Source: Sphingobium arseniciresistens
Lineage (GTDB): Bacteria; Pseudomonadota; Alphaproteobacteria; Sphingomonadales; Sphingomonadaceae
Assembly: GCA_029167225.1 (NCBI GenBank)
Contig: JARFNK010000001.1
Coordinates: 372,001-436,000, forward strand
Direction: 5' to 3'
DNA length: 64,000 bases
The first letter of the stretch is position 1. Every line of letters begins with the position of its first letter. The notes under the pieces were generated by a model. The model had not been told where the DNA came from. It saw only the letters and a list, made by a program, of their open reading frames with translations, and made no database searches. Both the position numbers and the translations under genes were made by a program. This document shows, piece after piece, positions 60,827 through 64,000 of the stretch.

Positions 60827-61507
60827 ATGAGTTGGAAGCATGGATTGGTCGTCGCTTTCGCCGTCACGATCGCGGCGATGCCGGCAACCGCACAATCGCC
60901 GATCAGGGCGGAACGCGTCCATTTTGCGAGAGGCGCCAGCTCGGCGACCATTCGTGGCTCCATCAAGGGGTACGACACCATCGATTACATCGTCGGCGCC
61001 CGCGCTGGCCAGGCGATGTCCGTCTCGTTGAAGACGAGCAATATGTCGTCCTATTTCAATGTCCTGCCGCCACGATCAGAGGAGGCGATCTTCAACGGCT
61101 CTATCGCGGGTAGCCGTTTCGATGGACGACTGAAGGATAGTGGCGACTATCGCATTCGCGTGTACCTGATGCGCAATGCCGCAAGGCGGGGCGAGCGGGC
61201 GACGTACAGCCTGTCGGTTGGCGTCAATGCCCGGCCCGGCAATGTCGGAGCCGGTCCCGGACCGATTGGCTCTGGACCACCCATATCCGCGGGCAACAGG
61301 CCGGCCTATTGCCGTGGCGAGGCGTCACAGCGATATGGCGTGCCCCCCAATTATATCCGGACCAGGCCCGCCATTGCGAACGCCACCGGCATCATGATCG
61401 ACGGCACCGCTGACCAGGGCCGCGACGGGATCAAGCGGTTCCGATGCCGCTTCGATGCACGAGGCCGCTTCATCGACGTAATGGCCATGACGCCCGACGG
61501 TTTCTGA
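60827..61507 (+). CDS. Periplasmic PliG-like lysozyme inhibitor with an extra C-terminal domain
   Basis: A 226-residue exported protein. After a signal ending ATAQ, residues 30-133 follow the order of E. coli PliG (YcgK), the inhibitor of goose-type lysozyme: VHFARGASSATIRGSIKGYD, then AGQAMSVSL and LKDSGDYRIRVYLMRNAARR, with the SGxY loop that enters the lysozyme active site. A Gly/Pro linker leads to a second domain (160-226: YCRGEASQRYGVPPNYIRT, FRCRFDARGRFIDVMA) with two cysteines, absent from PliG. GGGGAG seven bases upstream fixes the start. Role inferred: protection of the wall against lysozyme. Confidence 0.72.
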   Translation: MSWKHGLVVAFAVTIAAMPATAQSPIRAERVHFARGASSATIRGSIKGYDTIDYIVGARAGQAMSVSLKTSNMSSYFNVLPPRSEEAIFNGSIAGSRFDGRLKDSGDYRIRVYLMRNAARRGERATYSLSVGVNARPGNVGAGPGPIGSGPPISAGNRPAYCRGEASQRYGVPPNYIRTRPAIANATGIMIDGTADQGRDGIKRFRCRFDARGRFIDVMAMTPDGF

Positions 61508-61670
61508 GCCTGCGGATCATCGGCAGGTCAGGCTGACATCGTCCCGCTGACGTTCGCGATACAGCTTCGCCTTTTTCGTTTTGATGAGAAGAAGGGAGAC
61601 GTCCCTGTTTTGAAAAGCCTGCAAGGGCGGCATCCAGCATGACCGACCGATCGCGATGCCCTCGGCTATG

Positions 61671-64000
61671 TCACGACCTCTGCGCCGCTCCGTCCCCCTG
61701 GGAAGCGCGCCCCGCATCGGTACCATCGGCCCGCAGCCAGATTTCACGCTGAGGAAAGGGAATACCGATGCCCGCTTCGTCCAACGCCCGTAGAATTGCG
61801 AAATAGAGGTCCGATCGTACCGCCTGGCGCTGGTTCACGTTGCCAACGAAGCAGAGGGCCTTGAGGTTGATCGCGCTGTCGCCAAGGCTATCCAGAACAA
61901 CGGCGGGAGCCGGGTCGTCCAGGACGCGGGGATTGCCTGTGAGCACGTCCAGCAGGACTTTGCGCGCCATCTCGACGTCGCTGCCATAGCCGATGCCGAC
62001 CGGCAATGTGATGCGGCCCAGGCTGCCACCATAGGTCAGGTTGGTTACGCTGCCCGAAATCAGCTCGGTGTTGGGGACGATGACTTCGTGGCGGTCGAAC
62101 GTCTCGATATGCGTGGAGCGAAACGCGATCTTGCGGACGTGGCCCGAATAACTGCCGACCTCGATCCAGTCGCCGATCTTGATGGGGCGTTCGATCAGCA
62201 GGATGATGCCGCTCACGAAATTGGCGACGACCGATTGCAACCCGAAGCCGACGCCGACCGAGAGCGCGCCGGCGATGAAGGCAAGGCTCGACAGGTCCAG
62301 GCCGGCGGCGGTGATGGCGACCATCGCCGAGAGCGTGAGCCCGAAATAGCCGAACCCCGTAAGCACAGCAGCCCTGGCGCCGGCCTCTATGCGCAACCGG
62401 TCCAGCACGGCATAATGCAGCACCCGCTGTAACCAGCGCGTCAGCGCGTAGCCGAGCAGGAACACCAGCACGAACGTCATCACGCTACCGAACGACACGC
62501 GGATCTGGCCGACCGCCACGCCGTTCTTCAGCGCCAATATCCAATCGAAGATATTCTCGGCGCTCACGCCCCACATCACCGCGACGATGGGGAGGGTAAG
62601 AAGGAACAGGCAAAAGCCGAAGGCGAGCGGCAGCAGCTGGAGATAGCGCGACCCGGTGCTTTCCCGCTTGTGGAACAGAAGCTCGCTCGCCTCCGTCAGC
62701 GAACGATAGAGAAACAGCGCGGTGCAGATGGCTGCGAAAGACATGAGCGTCGATGTCAGCAGATAGCGTGCCAGGGCGATATAGCCCGCGAGCGCGGCCA
62801 GCACGCCTAACGCGGCTGCGAAGGTCATGATCCGGGCGGAAGGTAGGACCATGTCCGTCGCGCGGCTTGCCTTGTGACCGTGCGCGATGCTTTCGTCAGC
62901 TGCGCTCCTGGCCCCGGTCGCGCCGTTGAGAATGCGGGCAAGTCGCCACGTCAGGAAGCCGGCAGCGAAGACAATCAGGAACGAAACAAGCGCGCCGATT
63001 GCCGAAGAGTTACCCGGTTGCTGATCGACATATTCGGCCAGTTGATCCGCCGCCAAGGCAATGCCGAGCATGGTCATGATCCTGATGGCGGCTTCACTTC
63101 CACCATTCGGGATCCGCACCAGCTGGGCCGGAGGGAATGCGGGACTGAAGATGCTTTGACCCAGCCAACGCGCAAAGATGACGGTCAGGCCGGCAGCGAT
63201 GATCTCGCCACTGAAGGACGCCATGAACGGCAGGTCCGCCGTAAGCAGGGTAACGCTGGCCAGCACGATCAGCAGTACGGCGGCCGGGATCGCGATGTCC
63301 AGCAGGTCACGCGCGAACGCCAGCCCCAGGCGGCTGCGCGGCGAGCCCGCAGGCGTGCTCCGTCGATCTATGGCCGCACGCAGTGCGCGGCGGCACCATG
63401 CAGCCATCCAGCCGGCGGCCATTGCGATCGCGACGACCAGGACGAGTCGCACCGGCAACGGCACGCCGACAAGGTCTGGATGCGGCTGGCGGAACGTCGC
63501 CTGCGGGGCAAGGCTGACCCGGCCGGAGCGCATGTCGCTTATGGCGGCGCCCCATGTGTTCGCACTGAGGAACGGATGGTCGTGCGAGAACAGCTTCTGG
63601 CGCCGCTTCTGACGCAGGATCTGGTCGATTTCCCGGATCAGTGCGCCGTCGCGCGCCTCGATGTCGCGGGCCGCGATCGCCGGGCCTTCTTCCAAAGAGA
63701 CCTGGTCGTTCAGTTCACCGCGCTTTTGCTTGACCCATGCAAATTCGCTCTGCCCCTTGGGCGTGGCCGTGTCGAGCTGGGCCAATTGCGCTCTGGCGAT
63801 CCGGCCCTTGAGCGTGCCTCGCTGGGTCAGGAGCAGCGCCTCCTCGCGCTGGACGGTCAGGTCCAGGCGAAGGTCTTCCCACTGGTCGATCGTGACATGA
63901 TCGCGCCGGGCCAGAGGAAGATCGAGAAGCGCCTCTGCCCTGTTTGCCGTCTTTCGCCATCCCGCGACTGACCGCCAATCGTCCGGCATGGTCTGGGCCG
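61671..64000 (-). CDS. Large MscS-type mechanosensitive channel (N-terminus beyond window)
   Basis: At least 772 residues; the frame stays open to the right edge, so the start is outside. A helical periplasmic region is followed by about 11 hydrophobic helices. The MscS pore helix is clear: GALSVGVGFGLQSVVANFVS followed by the beta domain GDWIEVGSYSGHVRKI and the C-terminal cage. Length and layout fit the DUF3772 or MscK-like group that releases solutes upon osmotic downshock. The region 61508-61670 before it holds no gene that I can support. Confidence 0.88.
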   Translation of the reverse strand, partial: AQTMPDDWRSVAGWRKTANRAEALLDLPLARRDHVTIDQWEDLRLDLTVQREEALLLTQRGTLKGRIARAQLAQLDTATPKGQSEFAWVKQKRGELNDQVSLEEGPAIAARDIEARDGALIREIDQILRQKRRQKLFSHDHPFLSANTWGAAISDMRSGRVSLAPQATFRQPHPDLVGVPLPVRLVLVVAIAMAAGWMAAWCRRALRAAIDRRSTPAGSPRSRLGLAFARDLLDIAIPAAVLLIVLASVTLLTADLPFMASFSGEIIAAGLTVIFARWLGQSIFSPAFPPAQLVRIPNGGSEAAIRIMTMLGIALAADQLAEYVDQQPGNSSAIGALVSFLIVFAAGFLTWRLARILNGATGARSAADESIAHGHKASRATDMVLPSARIMTFAAALGVLAALAGYIALARYLLTSTLMSFAAICTALFLYRSLTEASELLFHKRESTGSRYLQLLPLAFGFCLFLLTLPIVAVMWGVSAENIFDWILALKNGVAVGQIRVSFGSVMTFVLVFLLGYALTRWLQRVLHYAVLDRLRIEAGARAAVLTGFGYFGLTLSAMVAITAAGLDLSSLAFIAGALSVGVGFGLQSVVANFVSGIILLIERPIKIGDWIEVGSYSGHVRKIAFRSTHIETFDRHEVIVPNTELISGSVTNLTYGGSLGRITLPVGIGYGSDVEMARKVLLDVLTGNPRVLDDPAPAVVLDSLGDSAINLKALCFVGNVNQRQAVRSDLYFAILRALDEAGIGIPFPQREIWLRADGTDAGRASQGDGAAQRS

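Noticed and set aside
1-64000. tRNA, rRNA, CRISPR, IS or phage genes
   Set aside because: Looked for T-loop GGTTCGA-type motifs, regular repeats and transposase or integrase motifs; none found that held up.

Overview
The window is about 64 kb of high-GC (mid-60s percent by eye) chromosomal DNA from an alphaproteobacterium, most likely a sphingomonad (Sphingomonadales). Support: alpha-type SspB beside fumC; the run proA-nadD-rsfS-rlmH-EnvC-like-ctpA followed by dsbB-coq7; DUF1489, DUF2585, DUF1697 and DUF924 proteins; a PEP-CTERM protein with the tail form common in sphingomonads; and a REP-like intergenic palindrome of the CGTTCG...TTCGACAGG type. I saw no IS element, prophage, CRISPR array, rRNA or tRNA. 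Most of the window is core genome; accessory-looking stretches are about 16.2-18.9 kb (sugar-nucleotide genes in more AT-rich DNA), 45.7-46.2 kb, and 56.7-61.5 kb (small secreted proteins).

Layout. 0-3 kb: truncated Bcr/CflA-type efflux pump and an amino-acid permease. 3-7.2 kb (minus): histidine genes hisB-hisH-hisA-hisF, then a PEP-CTERM gene with its own sigma-54-type promoter, then hisE and a HIT protein. 7.3-16.1 kb: sspB, fumC, DUF proteins, gmk, an ABC-F ATPase, rluE and a YcfD-like JmjC oxygenase. 16.6-20 kb: ugd, a eukaryote-type (HAD) phosphomannomutase candidate and manC, all for nucleotide sugars. 20-25.9 kb: envelope proteins, a cyclophilin, mgtE, DUF1489, hemerythrin. 26-35 kb (minus): two tandem four-cysteine secreted paralogues, coq7, dsbB, ctpA, a newly noted 27-aa membrane peptide, EnvC-like, rlmH, rsfS, nadD, proA. 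35-43.9 kb: DUF3667, PhnA-like, rfbA, a PLP dehydratase, polA, a beta-lactamase-fold serine hydrolase, an alpha/beta hydrolase. 44-52.3 kb: nadB, an orphan ABC ATPase, tldD, and a sigma-54-type glnK-amtB operon. 52.4-56.7 kb: an MFS/TetR divergent pair, a DUF442-type phosphatase and recQ. 57.3-61.5 kb: small secreted proteins, a CPBP protease, and a two-gene set ending in a PliG-like lysozyme inhibitor. 61.7 kb to the end: a truncated large MscS channel.

How genes may work together. The his genes form a tight overlapping operon. glnK-amtB is a nitrogen-status module under a consensus -24/-12 promoter. ugd, the HAD phosphomannomutase, manC and rfbA make UDP-glucuronate, GDP-mannose and dTDP-glucose precursors for surface polysaccharide. 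The PEP-CTERM gene, whose family is usually tied to exopolysaccharide and exosortase export, has a -24/-12 element with two palindromes upstream at enhancer-like distance. CtpA, the EnvC-like protein, DsbB, the four-cysteine paralogues and the PliG-like protein all point to envelope maintenance.

Limits: all calls come from reading the sequence and remembered family motifs; no searches were run. Start codons were chosen from Shine-Dalgarno position, overlap with neighbours and family N-termini, and several could shift by a few codons.
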